DNA of 50,446 nt from SIAJ01 sp036266155. GTDB lineage: Bacteria; Planctomycetota; Planctomycetia; Gemmatales; Gemmataceae. The notes beneath the pieces are model-generated. The model did no database searches and was not told the DNA's origin. It was given only the letters and a program-made list of their open reading frames with translations. Below, in pieces: positions 34,617 to 44,100 of this stretch (positions within the stretch are counted from its first letter, which is position 1; the number at the start of each line of letters is the position of its first letter). The stretch lies in assembly GCA_036266155.1 (NCBI GenBank), contig DATANR010000288.1:1-50446 (forward strand), given 5' to 3'. The position numbers and the translations under genes are program-made.

Positions 34617-35906
34617 ATGCCCCCGCGCCCTGCGGCCGCGTCTGCCCCGATTGTCGTGGCACCTGAGCGATTGGCCGAGATTCTAGACATCGCCGAAGAC
34701 GCGATCATCACGGTCAATCTTCTGCGTGAGATCGTCCTGTTCAATCGGGGTGCGGCCAAGGTGTTCGGATATCGCCCGGCCGAGGTGTTGGGGCGCCCGA
34801 TCGAGGACCTCCTACCGGAGCGTTACCGACCCGCCCATCCGGCTCAAGTGGCCGGGTTCGCGAGCGGGCCAGACATCTCTCGAGTGATGGGCGAACGGCG
34901 CGTGGTGGTTGGCCGGCGCCGAGACGGGAGCGAGTTTCCCGCGGAAGTGACGATCTCTAAGCTTGAGCACAAAGACGGCACGCTGCTGACCGCCATCGTT
35001 CGTGATGCGACGACTCGGAAAAAATACGAAGACGCTCTCAAGCGACTCAATCAAGAGTTAGAAGAGCGAGTGCGCGTTCGGACAGTCGAGCTTGCTGAAC
35101 GCAATCTTCAGCTTGGGCAGAAGAACGAGGAAAATGAACTGTTCGTATATAGCGTCTCCCACGACCTGCGGAGCCCGCTGGTCAATCTCGAAGGGTTCAG
35201 CGAAGAACTGGCGACGTCGCTGCGGGAACTCAACCAGGTCCTGGCCGATGATCGGATTCCTGTTGAAGTGCGAGAGCCTGCAACCGATCTCATCGACAAC
35301 GGGATGGTGGAGTCGGTTGGGTTTATTCGAACAGCCGTTACCCGACTCAGTCGCATCATTGACGCTTTGTTGCGCCTGAGCCGGGCTGGACGGGTTGAGT
35401 ATCGGCCCCAAGTTGTTGATGTGGCCGGCGTCGTGCGGCGTGTGGTTGGGGCGTTGCAGGTCACCCGTGCGGAGCGACATGCAGAAATTGTTGTCGAGGC
35501 ATTGCCGCCGGCCTGGGGTGACCCAACCGCGGTCGAGCAAGTGTTCGCCAACCTAATTGGGAATGCTCTGAACTACCTGGATCCCGGTCGCCCGGGGCGC
35601 GTGGAAGTGGCGGGCGAAACTGGGCCCGGCTTAGAGGGTGGAGAGGGCTCGCTGCAAAACACGTATTCGATTCGGGACAATGGCCTGGGAATCGGACCGG
35701 CGTATTTGCCGAAGCTGTTTCAGGTGTTTCAGCGGCTGCATCCGGATTCTGCTCCTGGAGAGGGAATGGGCCTCGCCATTGTCCGACGGATCCTGGAGCG
35801 TCTCGGCGGAACCGTCCGCGCCGAATCGAATCTAGGAGTCGGAACAACGTTCTTCTTTACCCTACCGACGGCGCCAACGACCGCCGCGGAAATCCCGCCG
35901 GGCTGA
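34617..35906 (+). CDS. PAS-domain sensor histidine kinase
   Basis: The 429-aa soluble kinase has a PAS domain (ILDIAEDAIITVNLLREIVL, FGYRPAEVLGRPIEDLLPER, DGSEFPAEVTISKLEHKDG), a coiled coil (LNQELEERVRVRTVELAERN), the phospho-accepting box FVYSVSHDLRSPLVNLEGFS with its His, and an ATPase domain with NLIGNALNYL (N box), DNGLGIG and GEGMGLAIVRRI. It has no membrane segment. This bacteriophytochrome/RcpA-like kinase type commonly pairs with a lone CheY-like regulator, and one follows 28 bases later. Start ATG 34617 is uncertain; TTG 34599 is also in frame. Confidence 0.88.
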   Translation: MPPRPAAASAPIVVAPERLAEILDIAEDAIITVNLLREIVLFNRGAAKVFGYRPAEVLGRPIEDLLPERYRPAHPAQVAGFASGPDISRVMGERRVVVGRRRDGSEFPAEVTISKLEHKDGTLLTAIVRDATTRKKYEDALKRLNQELEERVRVRTVELAERNLQLGQKNEENELFVYSVSHDLRSPLVNLEGFSEELATSLRELNQVLADDRIPVEVREPATDLIDNGMVESVGFIRTAVTRLSRIIDALLRLSRAGRVEYRPQVVDVAGVVRRVVGALQVTRAERHAEIVVEALPPAWGDPTAVEQVFANLIGNALNYLDPGRPGRVEVAGETGPGLEGGEGSLQNTYSIRDNGLGIGPAYLPKLFQVFQRLHPDSAPGEGMGLAIVRRILERLGGTVRAESNLGVGTTFFFTLPTAPTTAAEIPPG

Positions 35907-35934
35907 TACCCCGGAGTAGTTCGGAAGTGTCAAC

Positions 35935-36378
35935 ATGATTCAGAAGCGCCTGATGATTCTGCTTGCCGAGGACGACGACGGGCACGCCAACCTCGTTCAG
36001 CGCAACCTGAAGCGGGCTGGTTTCATCAACGAGGTCGTCCGCGTCCGTGATGGGCAGGAAGCCCTCGACTACGTGCGCGGCGAGGGTGCGTTCATCGGCC
36101 GCGTGACTGATGCTTCGTTGCTGCTCCTGCTCGATATCAACATGCCGCGAGTCGATGGGATTGGGGTGCTTCAGGCGCTCAAGTCGGACCCTGCCACCGC
36201 CCAGGTGCCGGTCATCATGCTGACGACCACGGACGACGCCCGTGAAGTGGAACGCTGCTATCAACTCGGGTGCAGCGTGTACATCACCAAGCCAGTCCAG
36301 TACCAGGACTTCGTAGACGCGCTCACGCGCCTGGGCATGTTTTTGGAAATCATCAAGGTGCCTAATGCCAAGAAGTGA
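35935..36378 (+). CDS. Stand-alone CheY-like response regulator
   Basis: The 147-aa receiver domain has the acidic pocket LLAEDDDGHANLV, the phosphorylated Asp in LLLLLDINMPRVDGIGVLQA, VPVIMLTTTDD and the conserved Lys in SVYITKPVQYQDF. The long stretch between strands two and three (RGEGAFIGRVTDAS) is typical of the RcpA subfamily partnered with PAS kinases. It has no output domain, so it must act by protein contact or phosphotransfer to the next protein. Confidence 0.9.
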   Translation: MIQKRLMILLAEDDDGHANLVQRNLKRAGFINEVVRVRDGQEALDYVRGEGAFIGRVTDASLLLLLDINMPRVDGIGVLQALKSDPATAQVPVIMLTTTDDAREVERCYQLGCSVYITKPVQYQDFVDALTRLGMFLEIIKVPNAKK

Positions 36379-36396
36379 CGTTCATTGGGAATTGTC

Positions 36397-37608
36397 ATGA
36401 GCGCGGCCCTCGTTGAGACAATCTTGCTCCTGGAGGATGATCCCGGCGTTGCCCGGCTCCAGCGGCTACGGCTCGAGCGAGCCGGATATGCGGTCGTCGC
36501 CACGGCGACCCCAACCGATGGGATGGAATGTCTCCGGCAGGGTGGAATCGACCTCCTCGTACTCGACAACCGACTGGCTGGCTCCGAAGACGGCCTGTCG
36601 TTTTACGTGCGACTCAAGGCGAATGGCCTGGACCTGCCGACCATCCTGGTCACCGGTTATTCGGATGACGCTACGGTCATCAGTGCCTTGCGGGCCGGCG
36701 TCCGCGATTACGTGTTCAAGTCGGTCGAGTATTTGGATTACCTGCCAGAGGCCGTTCGCCGCATCCTCGATCAGGAGCGGACCAAACGGGCGCTCGCGGA
36801 GACAGCCCGAGAGCGTGAACAAGCGCTGCGCGACCTCCAGGACAAGACGGACGAACTTCGTTCGACGACCCAGCAACTGTGGCAAGCCGCGCGGCTCGCT
36901 GGAATCGGCGAGTTGGCCGCCAGCATTGCCCACGAACTGAACAACCCGCTGGCGACGGTGAGCCTCCGGCTCGAAGGCGTGCTGGCCAGGACGCCGACGG
37001 ATGACCCGCGGCGCCGGCCACTTGAGATCGTCGAACAGGAAGTCGAACGGATGGCCAAATTGGTGGGCAACCTGCTCAACTTCAGTCGGGCCGGTCGCGA
37101 ACAGGTGTCCACGGTTCATGTGTCCGACGAAGTGCGCAAGACGATCGAATTGACCGAACCGCACCTGCGCCGGCTGCGAGTGGAGGTCGCTCACGAGTCG
37201 GCGCCCGATGTTCCCTCAATCATCGCCGACCGTCAACAGCTCCGCCAAGTGTTGCTGAACCTCATCACGAATGCGGGGGACGCCATGCCCAAGGGCGGGC
37301 GGCTCACGCTGCGCGTCCGTCGCGGCGAACTGCCCGGCCCGAGGCCCGCCATCGTGATCGAAGTGACCGACACCGGCGTCGGCATTCCAACCGAACATCT
37401 CGCGCGCGTGACCGACCCGTTCTTCACCACCAAGGAAGAAGGCAAGGGCACCGGGCTGGGGCTCGCGATCTGCAAGCGCATCGTCGTTGAGCATCGCGGC
37501 ACTTTCGAGATCGATAGTGTGGTGAACCAGGGGACGACGGTGCGCATCACCTTGCCCGTCACGAACGAGACCAACGTCAACGGCCTGCGCGGCCGGAGCA
37601 GGGAGTAG
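36397..37608 (+). CDS. Receiver-histidine kinase hybrid
   Basis: The 403-aa protein starts with a receiver domain (LLLEDDPGVARLQRLRLERA, Asp in LLVLDNRLAGSEDGL, LVTGYSDDATV, YVFKSVEYLDYL), then a coiled coil (TARERERALRDL-type sequence), the His box ASIAHELNNPLATVSLRLEG, and an ATPase domain (NLITNAGDAMPKGGRLTLRV, VTDTGVGIP, GKGTGLGLAICKRI). The kinase part is of the NtrB-like class that controls NtrC-type activators, and such an activator follows two bases downstream. A phosphorelay from the PAS kinase via the single receiver to this protein is plausible. Start ATG 36397. Confidence 0.9.
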   Translation: MSAALVETILLLEDDPGVARLQRLRLERAGYAVVATATPTDGMECLRQGGIDLLVLDNRLAGSEDGLSFYVRLKANGLDLPTILVTGYSDDATVISALRAGVRDYVFKSVEYLDYLPEAVRRILDQERTKRALAETAREREQALRDLQDKTDELRSTTQQLWQAARLAGIGELAASIAHELNNPLATVSLRLEGVLARTPTDDPRRRPLEIVEQEVERMAKLVGNLLNFSRAGREQVSTVHVSDEVRKTIELTEPHLRRLRVEVAHESAPDVPSIIADRQQLRQVLLNLITNAGDAMPKGGRLTLRVRRGELPGPRPAIVIEVTDTGVGIPTEHLARVTDPFFTTKEEGKGTGLGLAICKRIVVEHRGTFEIDSVVNQGTTVRITLPVTNETNVNGLRGRSRE

Positions 37609-37610
37609 TC

Positions 37611-39584
37611 ATGTCCGAGGTGAAGCGCGGAAACCTGTTGATCGTCGACGACGAAATCGAACTGATGCGGGCGCTACGCGAGTCGCTCGGCGAACAGGGC
37701 TTCGCGGTGAGCGGGTTCAACAATCCTGCCGAGGCGATCGAAGCGTTGCGCTCCAGTGACTTCGATTTGATGCTCAGCGACCTAATGATGCCGGAGATGG
37801 ACGGCATTCAAGTCCTCAAGCGCGCCCTGGAGATCGACCCCAACCTGATTGGCATCATCATGACCGGCCAGGGGACAATCGCCACCGCCGTCGAGGCGAT
37901 GAAAGCGGGAGCGTTCGACTACATCCTCAAGCCGTTTCGACTGCATGCCGTCTTGCCGATCCTTGACCGGGCGATGGGCGTTCGTCGGCTCAAGATGGAA
38001 AATGTTCGCCTCAAGCAGTGCTTGGAGGTATTGACCTTCGAATCGGCCTGCTACCGAATCATTGGTACGTCGCCGGCGACGAGGAAGGTCGTGGCAATGA
38101 TCGAGAAAGTGGCCCCGACTGAAGCGACTGTCTTGGTCCGGGGTCCGAGCGGGGCCGGCAAGGAACTGGTCGCGCGCGCCATCCACGGCAACAGCTCGCG
38201 ACGCGATCATCCCCTCGTCACCGTGAACTGCGCCACCTTGCAGGAGAACCTGCTCGAAAGCGAATTGTTTGGCCACGAGAAGGGCGCATTCACGGGCGCC
38301 GACAAGGCCAAGGCAGGGCTGTTCGAGGTCGCCGAAGGCGGGACCCTGTTCGTCGATGAAGTGGCCGAAATGTCGCCGGGATTGCAAGCGAAGCTGTTGC
38401 GCGTTCTGGAGAATGGACACTATCGCCGCGTCGGTGGCACCACCGAGCGAACGGCAAACGTACGCATCGTGGCGGCAACGAACAAGCCGCTCGAGGACGA
38501 GCAAAAGGCCGGGCGGTTTCGCGAGGACCTCTACTACCGATTGAACGTCATCACCATCAACCTGGCGCCCCTCCAGAAGCGACGTGAAGACATTCCGCTA
38601 CTCATCGAGCACTTGTTGACGACGCGACAGGTCGGAAAGGTCCCGTTCACTGTCAGCCCCGAAGCGATGAGTCGATTCGTGGGATACAACTGGCCGGGCA
38701 ATGTTCGAGAGTTAGCCAACGTGCTTGAGCGCGCGCAGATCTTGGCCGAAGGCACCGTGATTACAGTCGATGATCTGCCAGACAACATGGTCGGCGGCAT
38801 TGCCGTTGACCGAGCGCCTGAAGTGGAATCCGCTCCATTCGACCTGGAGGCAGTCGATGGTCATCGGCATGGCCGAGCCCGATGTGGTGGAGGCCGGCGT
38901 GCTGACCTGGAAGCCGACAGCGCCGGCGAGGTTGGCAGCACTGTCGTTTGCATTCATCACCACGGTGAGGCCGGCCGAGCTGATGTAGGCAAGATCAATC
39001 GCACCGTCGCCGTTGAAGTCGGCGTGCTGCGAACCCTTCTCGAACTGGCCCGAGGGAGTGGCGAAGTTCTGGGCCGCGTAGAAGCTGCCGTCACCCTTGC
39101 CGTAGCCGACCTGATACTGGGTAACGCCGCGGACCGCGTAATCCTGGTAGCCGTCGTTGTTGAAGTCGGCGACCTCGATCTCGTAACCGGTCTGGGCGAT
39201 ATTGTAAGTGGCCGGCGGAGCGTACGTGCCGTCGCCGTTATTCATCACGATGCTCATCGACGTGGCGGCATAGGAGTTGGCGACCGCGAAGTCGACGTAG
39301 CCGTCGTTGTTGAAATCGCCGGCGGCAAGATAAACCGGAGCGGAATAGGCGGCGATGTTGATGGCCGGATCGAACGAGTCGTCGCCACGGCCCTTGAGAA
39401 GGGTGATCGTGCCCACGCTGACCGTGTTCGAGGTCGCCAAATCCAGGTTGCCGTCGCGATTGAAATCGCCGACGATCATGTTCGTGTTGCCGGGGAAGCT
39501 GGCGTCCAGGTGGTTCTGGAACGTGCCGTCGCCGTTGCCGAGCAGGACGCTGGCCGTGCCGGAGTTCATGGTGGTCAGATCTAA
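37611..39584 (+). CDS. NtrC-type sigma-54 activator, C-terminus replaced
   Basis: Residues 1-120 are a receiver (LLIVDDEIELMRALRESLGE; Asp in DLMLSDLMMPEMDG). Residues 145-385 are the AAA+ sigma-54 activator domain: Walker A GPSGAGKELVARAIH, the sigma-54 contact loop ELFGHEKGAFTGAD, GGTLFVDEVAEMS, Arg finger region, and YNWPGNVRELANVLERAQIL. Homology ends at APFDLEAV (38855), exactly where the family goes on into a Fis-type helix-turn-helix. The remaining ~240 residues are antisense of an FG-GAP gene and meaningless. The protein thus lacks its DNA-binding domain. Some true activators, such as Helicobacter FlgR, work without one. It is the last gene of the regulator cluster. Confidence 0.85.
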   Translation: MSEVKRGNLLIVDDEIELMRALRESLGEQGFAVSGFNNPAEAIEALRSSDFDLMLSDLMMPEMDGIQVLKRALEIDPNLIGIIMTGQGTIATAVEAMKAGAFDYILKPFRLHAVLPILDRAMGVRRLKMENVRLKQCLEVLTFESACYRIIGTSPATRKVVAMIEKVAPTEATVLVRGPSGAGKELVARAIHGNSSRRDHPLVTVNCATLQENLLESELFGHEKGAFTGADKAKAGLFEVAEGGTLFVDEVAEMSPGLQAKLLRVLENGHYRRVGGTTERTANVRIVAATNKPLEDEQKAGRFREDLYYRLNVITINLAPLQKRREDIPLLIEHLLTTRQVGKVPFTVSPEAMSRFVGYNWPGNVRELANVLERAQILAEGTVITVDDLPDNMVGGIAVDRAPEVESAPFDLEAVDGHRHGRARCGGGRRADLEADSAGEVGSTVVCIHHHGEAGRADVGKINRTVAVEVGVLRTLLELARGSGEVLGRVEAAVTLAVADLILGNAADRVILVAVVVEVGDLDLVTGLGDIVSGRRSVRAVAVIHHDAHRRGGIGVGDREVDVAVVVEIAGGKINRSGIGGDVDGRIERVVATALEKGDRAHADRVRGRQIQVAVAIEIADDHVRVAGEAGVQVVLERAVAVAEQDAGRAGVHGGQI

Positions 39585-40055
39585 CTTGCCGTCGTTATTG
39601 AAGTCGCCGACTTGAATGGAATGGGCGCCAAAGTTGGCCGCGTAGGAAGTCGGCGAACCAAAAGTGCCGTTTCCGTTGCTGAGCAGGACGTTCACCGTCC
39701 CCGTGGTGCTTGAAACGGCGAGGTCGAGAACGCCATCGCCGTTCAGGTCCGCAGCTTTGGCGTCGCCGGGGTACGCGCCGGCCGGGTAATCGACCTCCGG
39801 TTGGAATGTGCCGTCGCCGTTTCCGATCAGGATGCCGATGACGCCGGAGACGCCATAGTTGACTACGGCCAGGTCGTCCTTGTGGTCGCCGTTAAAGTCG
39901 CCGACCGTGATGTTGGACGCGCCGGCGGTCGCCGAGTAGCTCACGGGTGCAAGGAAGGTCGGCACATCGCGGCTTTCGAGCGAATCGAAGCTGAGCGAGG
40001 CCCGGCGTGTGCGACGAGCTGACTGACGAGTCGTGAGGTGCTTCCACCAGAACAG
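38712..40055 (-). CDS. FG-GAP/VCBS-repeat surface protein, C-terminus lost
   Basis: Repeats of the form VGDFNGDHKDDLAVVNYG occur about seven times (IQVGDFNNDGKLDLTTMNSG, AAGDFNNDGYVDFAVANSYA, VADFNNDGYQDYAV and others); these fold into a calcium-binding beta-propeller, as in integrin-like extracellular proteins. Upstream in frame stands SLSFDSLESRDVPTFLAPVS, the planctomycete N-terminal motif, preceded by LFWWKHLTTRQSARR. No ATG exists in that frame; CTG at 40055 is my best guess for the start, with GGGGAA upstream. Homology stops near TSGSAMPMTI (about 38,858); the last ~49 residues are antisense of the NtrC-type gene, so the gene has lost its 3' part. Confidence 0.78.
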   Translation of the reverse strand: MFWWKHLTTRQSARRTRRASLSFDSLESRDVPTFLAPVSYSATAGASNITVGDFNGDHKDDLAVVNYGVSGVIGILIGNGDGTFQPEVDYPAGAYPGDAKAADLNGDGVLDLAVSSTTGTVNVLLSNGNGTFGSPTSYAANFGAHSIQVGDFNNDGKLDLTTMNSGTASVLLGNGDGTFQNHLDASFPGNTNMIVGDFNRDGNLDLATSNTVSVGTITLLKGRGDDSFDPAINIAAYSAPVYLAAGDFNNDGYVDFAVANSYAATSMSIVMNNGDGTYAPPATYNIAQTGYEIEVADFNNDGYQDYAVRGVTQYQVGYGKGDGSFYAAQNFATPSGQFEKGSQHADFNGDGAIDLAYISSAGLTVVMNANDSAANLAGAVGFQVSTPASTTSGSAMPMTIDCLQVEWSGFHFRRSVNGNAADHVVWQIIDCNHGAFGQDLRALKHVG

Positions 40056-40534
40056 GTTTATTTCGAGTTCCCCTTATGACGGATTGAGAATGTCGTCGGA
40101 CGGGAATGAGATTCGGAACCGACCGTGCCGTCCGCCAAATAGGGGAGCTTTTTTCGAAATGTCCGACACTTGGAGTATTGAATTGCACTGCCGAAATGGC
40201 AGCGTGTCGAGCGTTCGGTAAAGGGTGCCAATCAAAGAGCGCCACGAAGAGCGCCAGGGGTGTATCGGGTTGGCGCTCTTTGAACCGAGTTTTGACGAAT
40301 CTCTTGTAACTAAAACAGGTTACGATTCGACCGGCCAACAGAAAAGTGGCGCCAGAGCAATTTGAAAAAGTGGTCGAAGGCTGGGGATTTCGGTCTCAGT
40401 CGCCGATTCGCATTGCACGGCCGGCCGTCGGCAGATTTTCGCGAACCGAAACTGGACCGCGAGCATATCATAATCGGACAAGTACATCCGATTTTGGCGG
40501 ATCACGTGCCCCTTCCCCACTCTGACTGATACGA
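40056..40534. other. Intergenic region upstream of ECF sigma gene
   Basis: About 480 bases, relatively A+T rich, with no gene. It holds the inverted repeat at 40232-40283 and must contain promoters for the divergent FG-GAP and sigma factor genes. Confidence 0.45.
40232..40283. promoter_or_regulatory. 13-bp perfect inverted repeat
   Basis: TCAAAGAGCGCCA (40232-40244) and TGGCGCTCTTTGA (40271-40283) are perfectly complementary, with a 26-base loop holding another AGAGCGCCA copy. It lies between the divergent FG-GAP and ECF sigma genes, so it may be a regulator site or a stem acting on either transcript. No T run follows. Confidence 0.5.
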
Positions 40535-41122
40535 ATGATGTCTGCCAACAAACTCGTATCGATTCCGGATGGCTCGCTGCTGCGGCGATTTCGCGGCGGC
40601 GACGATGATGCCGCCACGCAGTTGTATCTCCGCTATGCCGAGCGACTTCGGAAGATGGCGAAGGCCCAGACGGCGCCGGAACTGGGCCGGCGTTTTGACC
40701 CGGAGGACGTCGTTCAGTCCGTCTTCCGCACGTTCTTTCGCCGGGCCGCTGCGGGCGAGTACGAAGTTCCAGCTGGGGACGAATTGTGGAAACTCTTCCT
40801 GGTCATCGGCCTGAACAAAGTGCGGGGCCTGGCCGCGCACCACAAGGCCGCCAAGCGCAATGTGCGGCAGACGACCGGCGAGGCGGCGGGGAGCGATGCC
40901 GCGGCTCCCACACGAGAAGAGGACTTGCGGATCTTGCAGATGACTATCGACGAGTTACTCGCCCCGTTGCCGCCGAAGCACCGCGAGATCATCACGCTGC
41001 GAATTGAAGGCCATGAGGTTGCCGACATCGCCGCGAAAACCGGACGGGCGAAGCGTTCCGTCGAGCGCATTCTGCAAGAGTTCCGAACCAACCTCCAAGG
41101 TGTGCTGAATGATCGCCCGTAG
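40535..41122 (+). CDS. ECF-type sigma factor, planctomycete group
   Basis: The 195-aa protein has sigma region 2 (QLYLRYAERLRKMAKAQTAP, GRRFDPEDVVQSVFRTFFRR) and region 4 (LLAPLPPKHREIITLRIEGH, EVADIAAKTGRAKRSVERIL, the -35-binding helix-turn-helix). RFDPEDVVQSVFRTFF is typical of planctomycete ECF factors linked to protein kinases. No anti-sigma gene is adjacent; instead the kinase gene overlaps its end by 14 bases, which suggests control by phosphorylation. ATG 40535 and 40538 are both possible starts. Confidence 0.88.
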   Translation: MMSANKLVSIPDGSLLRRFRGGDDDAATQLYLRYAERLRKMAKAQTAPELGRRFDPEDVVQSVFRTFFRRAAAGEYEVPAGDELWKLFLVIGLNKVRGLAAHHKAAKRNVRQTTGEAAGSDAAAPTREEDLRILQMTIDELLAPLPPKHREIITLRIEGHEVADIAAKTGRAKRSVERILQEFRTNLQGVLNDRP

Positions 41123-44100
41123 CGCTCTCGCCGTTGCCCCCGACCTGGAATTGGACGGGTGGCTCGAACGCTTCGAGGATGAGGCGGCGAGCGGCCACGC
41201 GCCCAACCCTGCCGACTTCCTGCCGGACCCATCCCACCCGAAGTACGGTTCCGCGTTGCGCGAGATGCTCCGCCTCGACCTCGAGTTCGCCTGGTCGCGC
41301 GGCGAAGAACGGCAGGTCGAGGACTATGCCACGCGCTTCCCCCAACTGTTCAAGGATCCCAACGCCCTCGCGGAAGTTGCCGTTGAGGAGTACCGCCTGC
41401 GCCGCGCCGCCGGTGAGGACCCAGACCCGGCTGAGTACCAACGCAGGCTTGGAGTCGAGCTTCCCGTTAAGAAGAAGCCGGCTCCCGACGGGCCGACTTG
41501 GGACGGTGAGGGATTCCCACGGGTGGGCGGCATCATCGCACCGGGCTACCGGCTACTGTCAGAACTCGGGCGCGGCGCGTTCGGACGCGTCTATCTGGCG
41601 GAGCAGGCAGACCTGGCGAATCGCAAAGTGGCGGTCAAGGTTTCCTCCCGATTGATCGGCGAGGCGCAGACGCTGGCGAAACTGCAACACACGCACATCG
41701 TGCCGATTTATGGCGTGCATCGCGTCGGTAAGTATCAGGTGCTGGTGATGCCGTACCTCGGCGCGGCCACCCTCGCGGACGTCATCGCCGCCCGCCGCGA
41801 TGGTCAATCGGGACGGTTGACGGAGCGGTCCGTTCGGACCGTCGTTGCGCCGCGGTCTAGCTCCGCTACTCCCAAATGGGACGAGGAAGGTTCAAAGGAG
41901 AGTCGGGACAGCGCTGCTGCCCTAAAGAAGCCGCCTGCTCCCCAAATCGTGCGCCAAGATCAGAACGCACAGACTGACTGCGATGCCCTTCCGATCGGCG
42001 TCGCCATCGCGGATGCTTTGGCGCACGCACACGGTCGCGGCATCCTCCACCGCGACGTGAAGCCCGCGAACATTCTGCTGACGGACGACGGCGCGCCGAT
42101 GCTGCTCGACTTCAACCTCGCCGCCGACGAAACCGAGCGAGCGGCTTCTGCCGGCGGCACGCCGCGCTACATGTCGCCCGAGCAGATCGAGGCGATGACC
42201 AACTCAATCGTCAAGCCCGACGCACGCAGCGACGTCTACTCGCTCGGCCTCGTGCTCCACGAGTTGATCGCCGCCGAATTGCCGTTCCCGGAGCGAAGTG
42301 GGCCCTGGGAAAGTATTGCGCCCGCGATGCTCACGAATCGCCAACAACCGCAAGTACGACTTGCATCGCCTGCCATCACCGCGATCCTGCGCAAGTGCCT
42401 GGAACCAAATCCGGCCAACCGTTACCAGTCCGCCGCCGATCTGCGTGACGACCTTGTCCGCCAGCGAAACAATCAGACTCTCAAGGTTGCCCACGAACCA
42501 CTCTCGCGGGAGCGCTTCCGCAAATGGCGGCGACGACACCCGCGTCTCTCTTCGGCGACGACTGTTGGAACAGCCGCGCTAGTTCTGGTCACGGCCGTCG
42601 CGCTGACCGCCTATTGGCAGTGGAATCGCGTCCGCGACATCCAAGCACGCGAGGCGCACGCGACCATGGCGCGCACCCGTGACCAGGTGCACCGCCTGGA
42701 AATCGACCTCCGCGGCCCCGTCGAACCGATCCGTGAGGCGCACGATAAGGCGCTCGTCGCTCTAGCGTCCTACGGGCTGCCCGCCGACGAGAACTGGAAC
42801 GCGAACACCAATGCCCGTCGGCTGCCGGCACCGGACGCGGAAGCATTACGCCGCGATGTGGCCTTTGTTCTTTTCTGTGCCGCGGAGTCGGCAGGCGAAC
42901 TCGGTGCGCGCGCGACCGATGCCGGTCGTCGAACGCAATTGTTCGACGAGGCGCTATTCTTGAACGCTCGGGCAGGCGAGGCGTACCCGTCCGAGCAGCC
43001 CATTCGCCTGTTCCTTCAGCAACGGCAAGTGCTGCTCGATCGCGCCGGCCGAACCGAGGAGGCGAAAGCGCTGACGAAGAGAATCGAATCGGCGACGAAT
43101 CCGTCGGCAGCCACGGAGTTCTTGCAAGCGCATTTCGATCAGGCCGCCGGCCGCTATCGCGAAGCCGCGACGGCGCTCGAGCAAATCGTTTCACGCGGCC
43201 GAGCGAATTACACGGCCTGGATGGAGTTGGGTGTCGCTCGTCTGCGGCTTCACAAGTACGAGCCGGCCGCCGAAGCCTTCCTCGCAGCCGCTGCCCTTGA
43301 GCCTGAGGAGCCGCGGCCGCTCTACTATCGCGGCCTGGCTTTGCTTTCCGCGGGACGATTCGATCGTGCCGTGGAGTTGCTTGATCGCTACCTCGACCGC
43401 CAGCCAAATGAGGCCGAGGCGTGGTTGAACCGGGCACTGGTCCGCATCCGTCTCAAGGACGGTAAGGCAGCGCTTGACAACCTCCCGGCGGCAGAGCGCC
43501 TCGGCGGGGCGACCACCCGGCTCTACGCCCTCCGGGAAATGGCGTTCCGGCTCACTGGTCAGGCGCAGGAGGCCGCCGAGCAGCACCGCTTGATGCTCTC
43601 GTCGACCCCGGCGAGCGTGGACGACTGGACCATCCGCGGCGAGGAGCGGTTGATTAGCGACGCCGCGGGCGCACTCAAGGACTTTGACGAGGCGCTGGCG
43701 ATCGATCCCGAAGCGCCGGCCGCCCTTCGCGGGAAAGCCAGTGCTCTGAGCGAAAAGCTGAATCGCCCGGCAGACGCGGCGACAGTACTCGATCGCCTCG
43801 TGGCCGGCGAGGCCGCGACCGCGGAGGACCGAGCTGGCTATGCGGTCTTGCTTGCTCGGCTGGGCCGCAAGGACGAGGCGCGCAAACAGGCACGGGCCTG
43901 CCTTGCTCCCGAAACGCGGCCGCTCGCGCTCTATCAGGCAGCCAGCGCCCTGGCGGTTCTGGCTGCGACAGCGCACGAGCGAGCCGAAGTCATTGCCATC
44001 CTTCGCCGCGTCATCCAGGGCGACGCGGCGTGGGCCAAAGACATGGCTGGCGACTCAGACTTGAAGTCGGTCCAGAGCGAATCGGACTTCAAGGCATTGC

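Noticed and set aside
38856..39584. C-terminal 240 residues of the NtrC-type reading frame
   Set aside because: Purely antisense of FG-GAP repeats; not a real domain despite the open frame.
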